NCBI RefSeq assembly: GCF_004521915.1 | Contig: NZ_SDKD01000001.1 | Coordinates: 186,001-250,000, forward strand | Length of the DNA stretch: 64,000 bases | From: Brevibacillus migulae | GTDB lineage: Bacteria; Bacillota; Bacilli; Brevibacillales; Brevibacillaceae | Reading direction: 5' to 3' | Shown: positions 1-8,656 of the stretch, in pieces | Numbering within the stretch: the stretch's first letter is position 1 | Layout of the letters: each line of letters opens with the position of its first letter | Made by a program: the position numbers and the translations under genes | The notes under the pieces: model-generated | What the model was told of the DNA's origin: nothing | What the model saw: the letters and a program-made list of their open reading frames with translations, nothing else | The model's database searches: none

Positions 1-1
1 T

Positions 2-766
2 GCCCTGCGAAAGGCGCTGGAGCATAAGGAATTGGTGAACTACTATCAGCCAAAGGTCGATATCCATACCAATCAGATCGTGGGCATGGAAGCCTTGATT
101 CGTTGGATCAAGCCCGATGGCACCATGGTTTCACCGGCTGATTTCATTCCTGTGGCGGAGGAGACGGGTTTGATCCTGCCCATTGGCAAGCACGTACTGC
201 GCGAAGCGTGCATGCAAAATAAAAAATGGCATGATGAAGGAAAGCCGCCGTTGATTGTATCAGTCAATATCTCCTACGTGCAATTCAGGCAGCCGGATTT
301 TTTGGATACGATCCGGGAAGTACTGGAGGAAAGCAAGCTGCCGCCGCAGTATCTGGAGCTGGAGATTACCGAAGGCATCGCGATGTATGATATCCCTTCG
401 GTGATTCAGACCTTGCGAGAGCTGCAGCAGCTCGGGATCAAAATTTCGATCGATGATTTTGGCACAGGTTATTCTTCGCTAGCGTACTTGAGCCAATTTC
501 CGATTCAAGCCTTGAAGATCGACAAGACGTTCATTCAAGGAGCGGAAAACAATCCGACCAACCAGGCGATTATTTTGGCAATCATGGCGATGGCCAAAAG
601 CTTGGGGATCAATATCATTGCGGAAGGCGTTGAAGAAAGCAAGCAGCTTTCCTTTTTGCGCGAGCATGGCTGCCATGTCGTGCAAGGCTATTATTTTAGT
701 CCGCCGATTTCCCCACAAAAATTTGAAGACTTCCTGGCCACTTTTTTGGCTGGGTATCATAGATGA
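2..766 (+). CDS. EAL-domain c-di-GMP phosphodiesterase, C-terminal part
   Basis: The frame is open from the first bases of the window, so the N-terminus lies upstream. The visible 254 residues form one complete EAL domain, which hydrolyses c-di-GMP to pGpG. The family signatures appear in order: EALIRW, the NISYVQF strand, LELEITEG, the loop IDDFGTGYSSL with its metal-binding aspartates, LKIDKTFI, IAEGVEE and QGYYFSPP. All the usual metal and catalytic residues seem present, so an active phosphodiesterase is expected. The opening residues (LRKALEHKELVNYYQPKVD) are typical of the junction in GGDEF-EAL proteins, so an upstream GGDEF, PAS or GAF part is likely but not visible. The gene ends just before a bidirectional hairpin and faces the response regulator gene. 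Confidence 0.93.
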   Translation, partial: ALRKALEHKELVNYYQPKVDIHTNQIVGMEALIRWIKPDGTMVSPADFIPVAEETGLILPIGKHVLREACMQNKKWHDEGKPPLIVSVNISYVQFRQPDFLDTIREVLEESKLPPQYLELEITEGIAMYDIPSVIQTLRELQQLGIKISIDDFGTGYSSLAYLSQFPIQALKIDKTFIQGAENNPTNQAIILAIMAMAKSLGINIIAEGVEESKQLSFLREHGCHVVQGYYFSPPISPQKFEDFLATFLAGYHR

Positions 767-770
767 AAGT

Positions 771-799
771 AAAAGCCCCCATGCAGCCATGGGGGCTTT
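771..799. terminator. Bidirectional intrinsic terminator
   Basis: AAAGCCCCCATG and CATGGGGGCTTT form a perfect 12-bp stem around a 4-base loop. Both arms end in short T or A runs, so it can stop both the EAL gene and the convergent response regulator gene. Confidence 0.85.
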
Positions 800-812
800 G
801 TCGTCGTGCGTG

Positions 813-1472
813 TCAAGAAAAGTCAAGCGGATCGCTATCCCGCGATTGTTTCACCAGGCGCTTGGCCTCATTGCGGTCGACCACCTGCAGCTTGTTTAAA
901 ATGGTGGACACATAGTTGGCGACCGTTTTCGTGCTGAGATGGAGCCGGGTCGCGATTCTGGCGTTGCTATCGCCTTCCGCGATGAGCTCCAGAATCTCCC
1001 GTTCGCGCTTCGTCAGCTCCGAGAGGGTATCATCGAGCATGGGTTCGGATGGAGTGGAAGCTTTGAAATAATGAATCATCCGTGAGGCGATATCAGAGCC
1101 GAAGACAGCGCCGCCGCTGCCAACCATGCGGATGGATTGCAGCAGCTCGGCTTCATCGGCGTCCTTCAATATATAGCCGCGTGCACCTACGCGCATGGCG
1201 GTAAATACAGATTGATCGTCTTTAAACATCGTCAATATGACAATCTGAATATGCGGATGCTTTTCCTTGATCATCCGGGTGGCTTCAATTCCATTCAGTC
1301 CAGGCATGCGAATATCCATCAAAATGAGGTCAGGCTGCAGGCGGGAAGCAAGCTCGATCGCTTCCTCTCCCGTCGAGGCTTCCCCGACGATGCGCAAATC
1401 CTCTGTCGTGCACAGCAGATTGCGGACGCCGCTGCGAAAAAGCGGGTGATCATCAGCAACAACAATATTCAT
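813..1472 (-). CDS. NarL/LuxR-family response regulator
   Basis: A 219-residue two-domain regulator. The receiver spans about residues 1-120, with acidic pocket D7/D8, phosphoacceptor D53 in LILMDIRMPG and the conserved lysine in YILKDA. A LuxR-type helix-turn-helix follows at about 150-212 (LTKREREILELIAEG, then STKTVANYVSTILNKLQV). Its start codon overlaps the stop of the histidine kinase gene by 4 bases (ATGA), so the two are translationally coupled and form a cognate pair. A ribosome site AAAGGAGCG precedes the start. Size and layout resemble ComA, DegU and LiaR, but no comX/comQ-like gene is adjacent, so the signal and targets are unknown. Confidence 0.94.
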   Translation of the reverse strand: MNIVVADDHPLFRSGVRNLLCTTEDLRIVGEASTGEEAIELASRLQPDLILMDIRMPGLNGIEATRMIKEKHPHIQIVILTMFKDDQSVFTAMRVGARGYILKDADEAELLQSIRMVGSGGAVFGSDIASRMIHYFKASTPSEPMLDDTLSELTKREREILELIAEGDSNARIATRLHLSTKTVANYVSTILNKLQVVDRNEAKRLVKQSRDSDPLDFS

Positions 1473-3661
1473 AGGGTTCGCTCCTTTTCGAATGCTTGTG
1501 TAGTGGTAAAGGGCAAGAGGGCGGTGACACGAGTGCCGGCTCCCTCGATACGTTCAATGGAGCATTGGCCGCCGAGTTCGGCAGCTCTCTCCCGGATGGA
1601 CACCAGGCCGATCCCGCCTTTTTTGGAAGGGGTCGGGACGGGCATGATTCCTTTGCCGTTGTCGGTAACCGTGATGCAAAGCAGGTCGGAAGAGGCCAGT
1701 TCCAGATTGACCAGACAATAGGAGGCTTTTGCATGCCTGACCACATTGACGAGCGATTCCGTAATAATCCGAAAAGCGGCTACCTCGACTGCTGCCGGCA
1801 AGGGTGGCAGCCGCTCAGGCGCTACCAGCTCGATGCGCAGCAGCTGGATGTCGTCCGCATGAGAAGCCGGGATGATCGCTTGTGTAAGCTCGCGGATGCG
1901 TTCCCGGACCGCACCGATCAGCCCCAGCTCATCCAGGGTAGGCGGCCGCAGATCATGGACGAGGGTGCGAATTTCATCGACCGTCGAGCGGATCACCTTG
2001 CGAAAATCGGAAAGGATCCCCACCGCCAGATCCGGATCCTGTTTGACATACTTCTCGGCGGCCGCCGCATTCAATGCAAGCGCAGCCAAGCGGGGGGCCA
2101 GATCATCATGCAGATTGTGGCGAATTTGCCGTCGCTCTTCTTCGCGGGCGAGCACCAATTTTTCCCTCGATTCCTGGAGATCATCAGCGAGCAGGCGCAT
2201 CCCGAACGTCATATGTACGTTCTGCACAATCGGTCCAGCCTGCTGAAGGAGTATGGATAATAATTTCAAATCCTCGGCGCTGAAGGCTTCGCCGGGGGAA
2301 CGCGGACTGACATACAAGGTGCCAAGCGTTTCCCCTTTATGAATGATCGGAAAGGACAATGCTTCCTCGACCGATTCGCCCGATACCGTCGCCAGCTTGT
2401 CACGACCATTAATCTCAATGGAGATGCCAGCATATGGCAAACGCAAAGCATCCTTGATCGTCTGTACGACCACATACAGCATGGCATCCGGCTCGATCGG
2501 TTTGACCAATTGGTTTCCCAGCTCGGATAAGATGGCGTAGGGATCGTCGTGTCTTCCCTTCATGACCCGGTTGACCTGGCGCTGCAGCCATTCTTTTAAG
2601 GGAGAAAAGATCACTGCCACAAAGGAGGTGGCGACGAGTGAAATGAAAAAGTTGTCTTTTGTCTGAAACAGACGGCTCAAATACCATACCGTCAATGTAT
2701 AGACGGCGACAATCGCAGCGGAAAGTCCGAGATAGACCAGTGTGCGATTGACGATCGGATCGATATCCCAGAGTCGGTGCCGCAGGATCGCCATGGTCAA
2801 TGTGAGCGGGATCATCAGCATAAAGACATGCAAGATGGCATTGATATAAACGTACCATAAGGGCCCGTGAGAAAATGGAGGTTCATAGATCGCACTGATC
2901 CCGACCAACCCCGCCAAGGCGATGGTGACTCCATAGACAACCCATTTGGTCTGCTGTTTCTCCTCTGGTGTTGAAATTTTTCGATAACGATAAATTTGCG
3001 TAACGATCATCAGCGCCAAAGGAATGACCAATAAGATCAGTTGCAGGATGATCGGCCATTCATTTTTGTTGTTGTCGTAGGGAACAATGTGCACAACGAC
3101 ATAAAGCAGGCAGGACAGATAGGTAAGCTTCGCCAACTTTTTCGAGATCAGCCGACCATTGGGGAACAGGAAAAAGAATAAGAAAAAAGTAGTCCAGCCC
3201 ACCACGCTCTCCACACTCGTCCATGTTTCCAAAAAGGGATGTCCCTCAGAGCCGAGCGGAAAGAGGGAAGGGAACACGGTACCGAATGAGACCAGCATGA
3301 GGGCCGCCAAAAGCCCCAGCGGTTCCCGGAAGCACTTGATCAGGATGAGTAACGCTGCGAGATAGTACAAAAAGATTAGCGTGCAATCAATGATGACGAA
3401 CAACATGGCAAACGACTGCGGGGTAAATCCATAAATGGCTAATTCGGCCTCCGAAACAGGGGGGGAAGGCCCCATGTAACAAGGCTCTGCAAGGCATCGT
3501 TCCGTAATCGTGTGATAGTAGAGCGGGATGCAGCTGATGAGAATGACCACCGTCAACATGCTGAAGAGAATGACTAAGCCTTGGAAAAAAATAAGATTCC
3601 GATAAATGAATTGGCGAAACAAAGGAGGAGAATGGGATTTCCCCGGTTCCGGACCTGCCAT
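1469..3661 (-). CDS. Membrane sensor histidine kinase, HisKA_3 type with GAF-like linker
   Basis: A 730-residue kinase. The first 350 residues hold about eight to ten hydrophobic segments with a short extracellular stretch near 50-85, recalling the polytopic sensor part of ComP-like kinases. A GAF-like domain follows at about 370-490. The dimerisation/phosphotransfer helix is EEERRQIRHNLHDDLAPR, with H518 of the LHD motif the likely phosphorylated histidine. The HATPase domain shows VRHAKASY (N box), DNGKGI (G1) and GGIGLVSIRERAAELGG (G2). It is the first gene of a two-gene operon with the response regulator. The ligand cannot be read from the sequence. Confidence 0.93.
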   Translation of the reverse strand: MAGPEPGKSHSPPLFRQFIYRNLIFFQGLVILFSMLTVVILISCIPLYYHTITERCLAEPCYMGPSPPVSEAELAIYGFTPQSFAMLFVIIDCTLIFLYYLAALLILIKCFREPLGLLAALMLVSFGTVFPSLFPLGSEGHPFLETWTSVESVVGWTTFFLFFFLFPNGRLISKKLAKLTYLSCLLYVVVHIVPYDNNKNEWPIILQLILLVIPLALMIVTQIYRYRKISTPEEKQQTKWVVYGVTIALAGLVGISAIYEPPFSHGPLWYVYINAILHVFMLMIPLTLTMAILRHRLWDIDPIVNRTLVYLGLSAAIVAVYTLTVWYLSRLFQTKDNFFISLVATSFVAVIFSPLKEWLQRQVNRVMKGRHDDPYAILSELGNQLVKPIEPDAMLYVVVQTIKDALRLPYAGISIEINGRDKLATVSGESVEEALSFPIIHKGETLGTLYVSPRSPGEAFSAEDLKLLSILLQQAGPIVQNVHMTFGMRLLADDLQESREKLVLAREEERRQIRHNLHDDLAPRLAALALNAAAAEKYVKQDPDLAVGILSDFRKVIRSTVDEIRTLVHDLRPPTLDELGLIGAVRERIRELTQAIIPASHADDIQLLRIELVAPERLPPLPAAVEVAAFRIITESLVNVVRHAKASYCLVNLELASSDLLCITVTDNGKGIMPVPTPSKKGGIGLVSIRERAAELGGQCSIERIEGAGTRVTALLPFTTTQAFEKERTL

Positions 3662-3889
3662 ACGCTAGACCGCCTTTCTGGCTGCAGGGTGATTGCGTAA
3701 CTCATTATAGCAAGCTTGTAAATATTTGAATATTGGTTGTCATGATGATTCCTAAGGAAACGGTTCATTTCCCGAATCATCCCGGATGCCATTCCTGGAA
3801 AAGCAGGAACCCCATGCCCTACTCCGTGGGAACCGATGCTTGGTACGATACAGCCAAGAATGAAATCAACCGACAGGAGAGGTTCAAAC

Positions 3890-4468
3890 ATGGAATGGAA
3901 AACGGTAGTAAGAGGGCTGGGGATGATCTGCCTGTTGGCAGGAGTCGCGCGGATGGGCATGACGCCGAGCGCGCTGATTTGGGGGACGGACAGCGATCAG
4001 GAATTGACATTTGGCTTTATCGCTTGTGTCCTGATGTCCGTGGGAACGATCGGGACGTATATGGTGCAGTCTCGCGAGACAGGAATCTTGGGATATATGG
4101 CGACGCTGTTGGTCACAGTGGGCAATATCATCATCACCTGCTTGGTATGGAGCATATTCGCCTTGGGGGATACGGTGACGGAGCACACAGGTTTATTCAT
4201 CACCATTACACGGATGATCGGGATGTATGGCACCATGCTGGGCTCATTGCTGTTTGCGATTGTCACGTTTCGTGCGAGGGTATTTCCGCGATGGATCGTT
4301 GTCCTTCAAGTCTTGATGATGGTCTCGATTGTCCTGGATGAATGGTTTGCCTTTTTCTGGGGATTGTCGTACGTATGCATGGGTTACCTGATCTGGACCG
4401 GCAAGTATGCGCAGCCTTCAGCCATTCATCGAAAGGCGGAGGTATTCGGCATCAACAGCCGCTTGTGA
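3890..4468 (+). CDS. Integral membrane protein of unknown function
   Basis: The chosen ATG has an AGGAGAGG ribosome site 6-8 bases upstream. A longer in-frame start at 3836 lacks one. The 192-residue product has about six hydrophobic helices, short loops and a polar C-terminal tail, and I recognise no catalytic motif. It resembles small DUF4386-like or hypothetical membrane proteins of Bacilli only in general shape. It is transcribed away from the kinase gene and stands 69 bases before the EcsC gene. Confidence 0.75.
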   Translation: MEWKTVVRGLGMICLLAGVARMGMTPSALIWGTDSDQELTFGFIACVLMSVGTIGTYMVQSRETGILGYMATLLVTVGNIIITCLVWSIFALGDTVTEHTGLFITITRMIGMYGTMLGSLLFAIVTFRARVFPRWIVVLQVLMMVSIVLDEWFAFFWGLSYVCMGYLIWTGKYAQPSAIHRKAEVFGINSRL

Positions 4469-4537
4469 TCACCCTTTGAAACGCAGCGGCTGCTCAATCG
4501 TATAGATAACCAGGAAATGGTTACAGGAGATGATGGA

Positions 4538-5365
4538 ATGGTGGCAGCCGCGGAAACAAGAGCGTTTTACCTGCAGGAATTGAAAAAGCAGGAGAAGTGG
4601 GAGGCGGAGCAAAAGGATCTCTGGTTTTGGGAAAAGCTCGGACGCTTGCCCTTTGTCCTGCTGGATAAGCTGACCCCTGCTTTTATCCAAGAAAAATTAG
4701 CCGTGGCGATCAATGAATTGGGCAGCTACATTCAAAGCGGCGGACAGTATTTGATCTCGGACAAAGAGATCCTGCAACGATTTCAGGCGCAGGGAACGGT
4801 AGTCGAAGAAGGACAAGAGATGACGGTGGCGCAGATCAAGGAGCTTCCGCTGCTGAAAATGGATGAGGTCGCCACGGAGATTCGCTCTTCCCGGGTCAAT
4901 TTCGCCACCTTCCAAGGAGCGACGACGGGAATTGGCGGGATTTTCACGCTGGCGATCGATGTGCCGATGCTGTTGGGGTTGTCTTTGAAGGTGCTGCAGG
5001 AGATCGCCCTATGCTATGGCTATGACCCGCGAGACAAAGCAGAACGGATATTTATCGTGAAATGCCTGCAATTCTCCTCCTCGGATATTGTCGGGAAGAA
5101 AGCGATTCTCGACGAGCTGACGGCCTTTCAGGACCAAGCCTCGAGCAATCAGATGATCTCCCAGCTGCAAGGATGGCGCGAAGTCGTCGTGACCTATCGG
5201 GATAATTTTGGCTGGAAGAAGCTGTTTCAAATCATTCCGGTCGCGGGCATGCTCTTTGGCGCCTGGCTGAATCGCTCGACCGTGGAGGATGTCGCGGAAG
5301 CAGGGATGATGCTGTACCGGAAAAGACGGATATTGGAACGGCTGAAGGAAGAGCCCCGTGAATAA
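4538..5365 (+). CDS. EcsC family protein
   Basis: A 275-residue product matching the EcsC family in length and features: a Trp-rich amphipathic N-terminus (WEAEQKDLWFWEKLGRLP), a central Gly-rich hydrophobic hairpin (TGIGGIFTLAIDVPMLLG) and the KVLQEIALCYGYDP stretch typical of the family. The start at 4538 is preferred over 4517 because AGGAGA lies 7-8 bases in front of it. EcsC is encoded with an ABC transporter in B. subtilis, but many free-standing homologues exist and their role is not established. A P450 gene follows after 38 bases, so co-transcription is likely. Confidence 0.85.
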   Translation: MVAAAETRAFYLQELKKQEKWEAEQKDLWFWEKLGRLPFVLLDKLTPAFIQEKLAVAINELGSYIQSGGQYLISDKEILQRFQAQGTVVEEGQEMTVAQIKELPLLKMDEVATEIRSSRVNFATFQGATTGIGGIFTLAIDVPMLLGLSLKVLQEIALCYGYDPRDKAERIFIVKCLQFSSSDIVGKKAILDELTAFQDQASSNQMISQLQGWREVVVTYRDNFGWKKLFQIIPVAGMLFGAWLNRSTVEDVAEAGMMLYRKRRILERLKEEPRE

Positions 5366-5403
5366 GCGGGATGACTTTTGCCATGCATGGCATTTGGAGG
5401 GAT

Positions 5404-6663
5404 ATGAGCGAGATCGTTGGAGACGATAAGAAAGATTTCTTTTCCGAGGAGTTGTCACCAACGATGCAAACGACCAAAGAACGCTACGCCAATATTATCC
5501 CGATGAAGGAAATGGATACGCGGGAAAAGCGGCTCCTGCCCTTTCCGATCTATGATGAGCTGCGCAGCAAGAGCCCGGTACGCTACGATGCGGATCGGGA
5601 ATGTTGGGATTTGTTCCGTTATGAGGATGTTCACTATGTCTTGAAAAATCCGACCCTGTTTTCCTCGCGCAGAATGATGGGAGTCGGTGATCGGGTGGAA
5701 AACCTGTTGGTCATGGACCCGCCAAAGCACACACAGATGCGCAATCTGGTGAATAAAGCCTTTACACCGAAAGCGATCAATGATCTGGCTCCGCACATCA
5801 AGGAGATTACCGAATCCTTGCTGGCCGAGGCGAAAAACAGCGGCAGGATCGACATCGTGCATGATCTGGCTACTCCCTTGCCTGTCATTGTCATTGCCGA
5901 GCTGTTGGGCGTTCCTGCCGAAGACCGCCAATTATTCAAAGAGTGGTCCGATGTGCTGGTGAAGGGACCGGCCAATAACTCGGATGAGGCTTATGCGGCG
6001 GTGATCGCGGAAAGGGAGCAGGTAGTCGGCAAGCTGACGCATTATTTTGCAGACATCCTGAAAGTGCGCAGTCAAAAGCGGGAAAATGATCTGGTCTCGC
6101 TTTTGCTGGATGCGGAGATTGAGGGGGACAAGCTGTCTGCGGATGATGTCATCAGCTTTTGCATCTTGCTGTTGGTCGCAGGGAATGAAACCACGACCAA
6201 TCTGATCGCCAATGGCGTGCGCCTGCTGATCGAGGATCCGCAACGGCAAGAGGTGCTGCGTGCCCACCGGGAGTGGATGCCGGAAGCCGTAGAGGAGGTT
6301 CTGCGCTTTTATCCGCCGATCCAGGCCATCGGGCGCATCGCCGTCAACGATATCGAGATCGGAGGCCAAAAAATCGCAGCGGGCTCACAGATAGTCAGCT
6401 GGGTCGCCTCCGCGAACCGGGACGAACAGAAATTTGAGCAACCATCGACGTTCATTCCCAATCGGAAGCCGAATCCGCATCTTTCCTTTGGCTTTGGCAT
6501 TCACTTTTGCCTCGGCGCACCGCTGGCTCGGCTGGAAGGGCGGATCGCTTTTGAAACCCTGCTCGACACATTCCGCTCCATGCAAAAAGACGGGGATTAT
6601 GGGGACCCGATTCAAAGTCCCTTCGTCTTTGGCATCAAGAAGCTCCCCATCCAGGTACAGTAA
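5404..6663 (+). CDS. Cytochrome P450
   Basis: A 419-residue soluble bacterial P450 of class CYP107/CYP109 size. Visible marks are the I-helix oxygen-activation motif AGNETTTN, the K-helix EVLR, and the haem loop FGFGIHFCLGAPLA with the iron-ligand cysteine at residue 369. No redox partner gene is nearby, so ferredoxin or flavodoxin must come from elsewhere. The start at 5404 is preferred over 5371 because TGGAGG sits directly upstream. The substrate cannot be predicted. The gene lies between ecsC-like and L,D-transpeptidase genes with short gaps, suggesting one transcript without an obvious pathway link. Confidence 0.93.
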   Translation: MSEIVGDDKKDFFSEELSPTMQTTKERYANIIPMKEMDTREKRLLPFPIYDELRSKSPVRYDADRECWDLFRYEDVHYVLKNPTLFSSRRMMGVGDRVENLLVMDPPKHTQMRNLVNKAFTPKAINDLAPHIKEITESLLAEAKNSGRIDIVHDLATPLPVIVIAELLGVPAEDRQLFKEWSDVLVKGPANNSDEAYAAVIAEREQVVGKLTHYFADILKVRSQKRENDLVSLLLDAEIEGDKLSADDVISFCILLLVAGNETTTNLIANGVRLLIEDPQRQEVLRAHREWMPEAVEEVLRFYPPIQAIGRIAVNDIEIGGQKIAAGSQIVSWVASANRDEQKFEQPSTFIPNRKPNPHLSFGFGIHFCLGAPLARLEGRIAFETLLDTFRSMQKDGDYGDPIQSPFVFGIKKLPIQVQ

Positions 6664-6677
6664 GGCGGGAATTCAAG

Positions 6678-7352
6678 ATGCACTGGCGGATATCTTTATT
6701 CCTCGTCGTCCTTCTTGGGCTTTCTGCACCCATGGCTGCGGCGGACGCAACCCCCGATCCGGTGAACAAGCCCAAAGGAGAAGTAGCGATTCTGGTTGAT
6801 CCGGTAAGGAATGAATTGATCGTCCTGATCAACCAGAAACCATACAAGAAATACCCGATCGCTCTAGGCAAGCCGCAAACCCCGACCCCTGTAGGAGAAT
6901 TGCATGTGATTAACAAATACAAGAACTGGGGACGAGGCTTCGGGACCAGATGGATCGGCCTGAATGTCCCGTGGGGAACTTACGGGATCCACGGGACGAA
7001 CCGACCGCATTCCATCGGAAAAGATGTCAGCCATGGCTGTATCCGCATGCTAAACCGGCACGTGGAAGAAATCTATGAGCTGGTCGATGTGGGCACAAAA
7101 GTAATGATTCGCGGGCATGTGCTGGGCGAACCCCAGCTTTCCCCACGCCGGCTCGCGAAAGGCGACAGCGGCGGCGATGTGCAATTGGTGCAATACCGGT
7201 TGAAGAGCGCCGGGTACTTCCATGGGGAATGCAACGGGCGTTTTGGCAATCTCACCGAGCAGGCGTTGAAGGCATATGAGCGGGCAAATCAGCTGCCTGT
7301 GGATGGGGTGCTTAGTATCCATGATTATATTTCGCTCGGCTTGGTGGAGTAG
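6678..7352 (+). CDS. L,D-transpeptidase (YkuD) with C-terminal peptidoglycan-binding domain
   Basis: A 224-residue secreted enzyme that should form or exchange 3-3 peptide cross-links in the wall. A signal peptide covers about residues 1-23. The YkuD domain (about 33-150) contains the catalytic HGTN...SHGCIRM signature, with H119 and the nucleophile C121. A PG_binding_1 module at about 158-222 begins with GDSGGDVQLVQYRLKSAGYF. The start has only a weak GCGGGA ribosome site 14 bases after the P450 stop. An intrinsic terminator follows. Confidence 0.92.
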   Translation: MHWRISLFLVVLLGLSAPMAAADATPDPVNKPKGEVAILVDPVRNELIVLINQKPYKKYPIALGKPQTPTPVGELHVINKYKNWGRGFGTRWIGLNVPWGTYGIHGTNRPHSIGKDVSHGCIRMLNRHVEEIYELVDVGTKVMIRGHVLGEPQLSPRRLAKGDSGGDVQLVQYRLKSAGYFHGECNGRFGNLTEQALKAYERANQLPVDGVLSIHDYISLGLVE

Positions 7353-7383
7353 GGAAGATTTGCGAACATAGTTAGAGGATGGG

Positions 7384-7411
7384 AAGACTGCCTTTGCGGG
7401 CGGTCTTTTTT
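7384..7411 (+). terminator. Intrinsic terminator after L,D-transpeptidase
   Basis: AAGACTGCC pairs with GGCGGTCTT (one G-T pair) around TTTGCG and is followed by a T run. It closes the EcsC-P450-transpeptidase unit and marks the left edge of the AT-rich patch. Confidence 0.8.
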
Positions 7412-7441
7412 AAATATAATTAATCATTAATCACACAAGGG

Positions 7442-7678
7442 TTGGTGGAGGGTAAATTAAATAATAAGAGAATCGAATCATTTAAATTAGATATTTCTTC
7501 GCCGAGATTCAAGACGTACATTTTCATTTTTATTGATGCGTTTGGCTATGAATTTGAAGTAGAAACAAAGGATAAAAGTACATTTAAGAAAATACACGAA
7601 GGTGATGAGGGTTACTTAACGTATTCAGAAAATCATTTCATTTCTTTTAATAAGGTTGAAAACTATGATATGAAGTAG
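7442..7678 (+). CDS. Short DUF2500-like protein
   Basis: A 78-residue AT-rich reading frame. The pattern TYIFIFIDAFGYEFEVETKD, then HEGDEGYLTYSENHFISF resembles the C-terminal half of DUF2500 proteins, where an EGDxGxLTFxGxRFxxF motif is usual. DUF2500 proteins normally begin with a membrane anchor that is missing here, so this may be a truncated or soluble relative. The start is uncertain (TTG at 7442 or the adjacent GTG), since no good ribosome site precedes either. Base composition and codon use (AAT, AAA, TTA) differ strongly from the GC-richer neighbours, which points to transfer. Confidence 0.55.
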   Translation: MVEGKLNNKRIESFKLDISSPRFKTYIFIFIDAFGYEFEVETKDKSTFKKIHEGDEGYLTYSENHFISFNKVENYDMK

Positions 7679-7762
7679 CAACGATTTATGTGTGAATGTA
7701 TTTTCCTTAATTGACTAAACACCCTTCGACTACGGATTCTTTTCTTTTGGGAGACAAATTTT

Positions 7763-8245
7763 ATGGATGGTGACCACATGGATGTATCAGACGATTCAAT
7801 CAAAACAAGAGACTATAATCTAATAGGTGGATGGCTAATCTTATTTGGATTGAGCTTATTATTCTCTATTTTAAGTTCTATTGGATATATAAAATCGACT
7901 GCTTTACTTTTGATATTTGGAGAGTTACTAAAATATAAATCTGAACATAGCTTATATGTGAGAGAAATGATGATTTATGAATCCATACTACATCTAGTGA
8001 ATATTTCATTTATTATTTCGATTATTATTAATTGGGTTAAGCGAAAAAGAAAAATGAAAAAAATAGCAATATACTATATACTTTTTGCAATTTTCTTTGC
8101 TTTGTCCGAATTAGTGTATTCAATAATAATTGACTTAATAAGTGTAAATTATCTCCTTTCAACCCTATTTCAGGTTATTTTAATGACCATTTGGATAATA
8201 TACTTTGCTAGGTCTAAACGAGTTAATGGGACATTTGTAAATTAG
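7763..8245 (+). CDS. DUF2569-like four-helix membrane protein
   Basis: A 160-residue protein with four hydrophobic helices. The opening GGWLILFGLSLLF and the end IWIIYFARSKRVNGTFV match the usual start and finish of DUF2569 proteins (GGWL near the N-terminus, SKRVKxTFV at the C-terminus). The function of the family is unknown. GGGAGA lies 9 bases before the ATG. It is as AT-rich as the preceding small gene and probably arrived with it. Confidence 0.72.
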   Translation: MDGDHMDVSDDSIKTRDYNLIGGWLILFGLSLLFSILSSIGYIKSTALLLIFGELLKYKSEHSLYVREMMIYESILHLVNISFIISIIINWVKRKRKMKKIAIYYILFAIFFALSELVYSIIIDLISVNYLLSTLFQVILMTIWIIYFARSKRVNGTFVN

Positions 8246-8384
8246 CGGCCCATTCGAAAGAAGTTGCTAAAACTTTATACACTTGGGATAAATTCACTTA
8301 CGGATATTCATGATAAGACTTTAAAAAGCTATGAAGAAATACATGAAGGCTTGAAATCTTGAACTTTCATAAAATTGTTTCACC
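8246..8384 (+). other. Gap with possible degraded gene end
   Basis: No intact gene. Two overlapping reading frames encode protein-like tails: one around 8258-8313 (KEVAKTLYTWDKF) and one ending at 8361 (LTDIHDKTLKSYEEIHEGLK). They would join through a single frameshift, so this may be the 3' end of a broken gene. I cannot name the family. The 8430-8650 stretch further on is AT-rich, with a -10-like TATAAT at 8594-8599 and no gene. Confidence 0.3.
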
Positions 8385-8427
8385 AAAACCCCAAACGGGT
8401 ATCAACTACTCGTATGGGGTTTTTTGT
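8385..8427 (+). terminator. Strong intrinsic terminator
   Basis: AAAACCCCA-A-ACGGGTA pairs with TACTCGTA-TGGGGTTTT around TCAAC and is followed by T6. It closes the AT-rich patch. Confidence 0.85.
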
Positions 8428-8656
8428 ATTTATTACGCAACTATCTCTGATCATGATATAATTTTCAATGTTATTTTACCAATTACATTCTATGTGAAAT
8501 TTAGTGAAGTACACCGATACATGTAAGGTAGAGTATTGGTTTGAAAAGTTAATGAGCCTAAAGTCCTATATGTAATGTGACTAAAGCACCATATATAATA
8601 GAGTGAGAAGCTTACAACCAAGAAAATGACACATCAAGAGCTTAGGAGAAATCGGT

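Noticed and set aside
1137-2260. Plus-strand frames opposite the response regulator and kinase
   Set aside because: Shadows of the two-component genes with no ribosome site or plausible fold.
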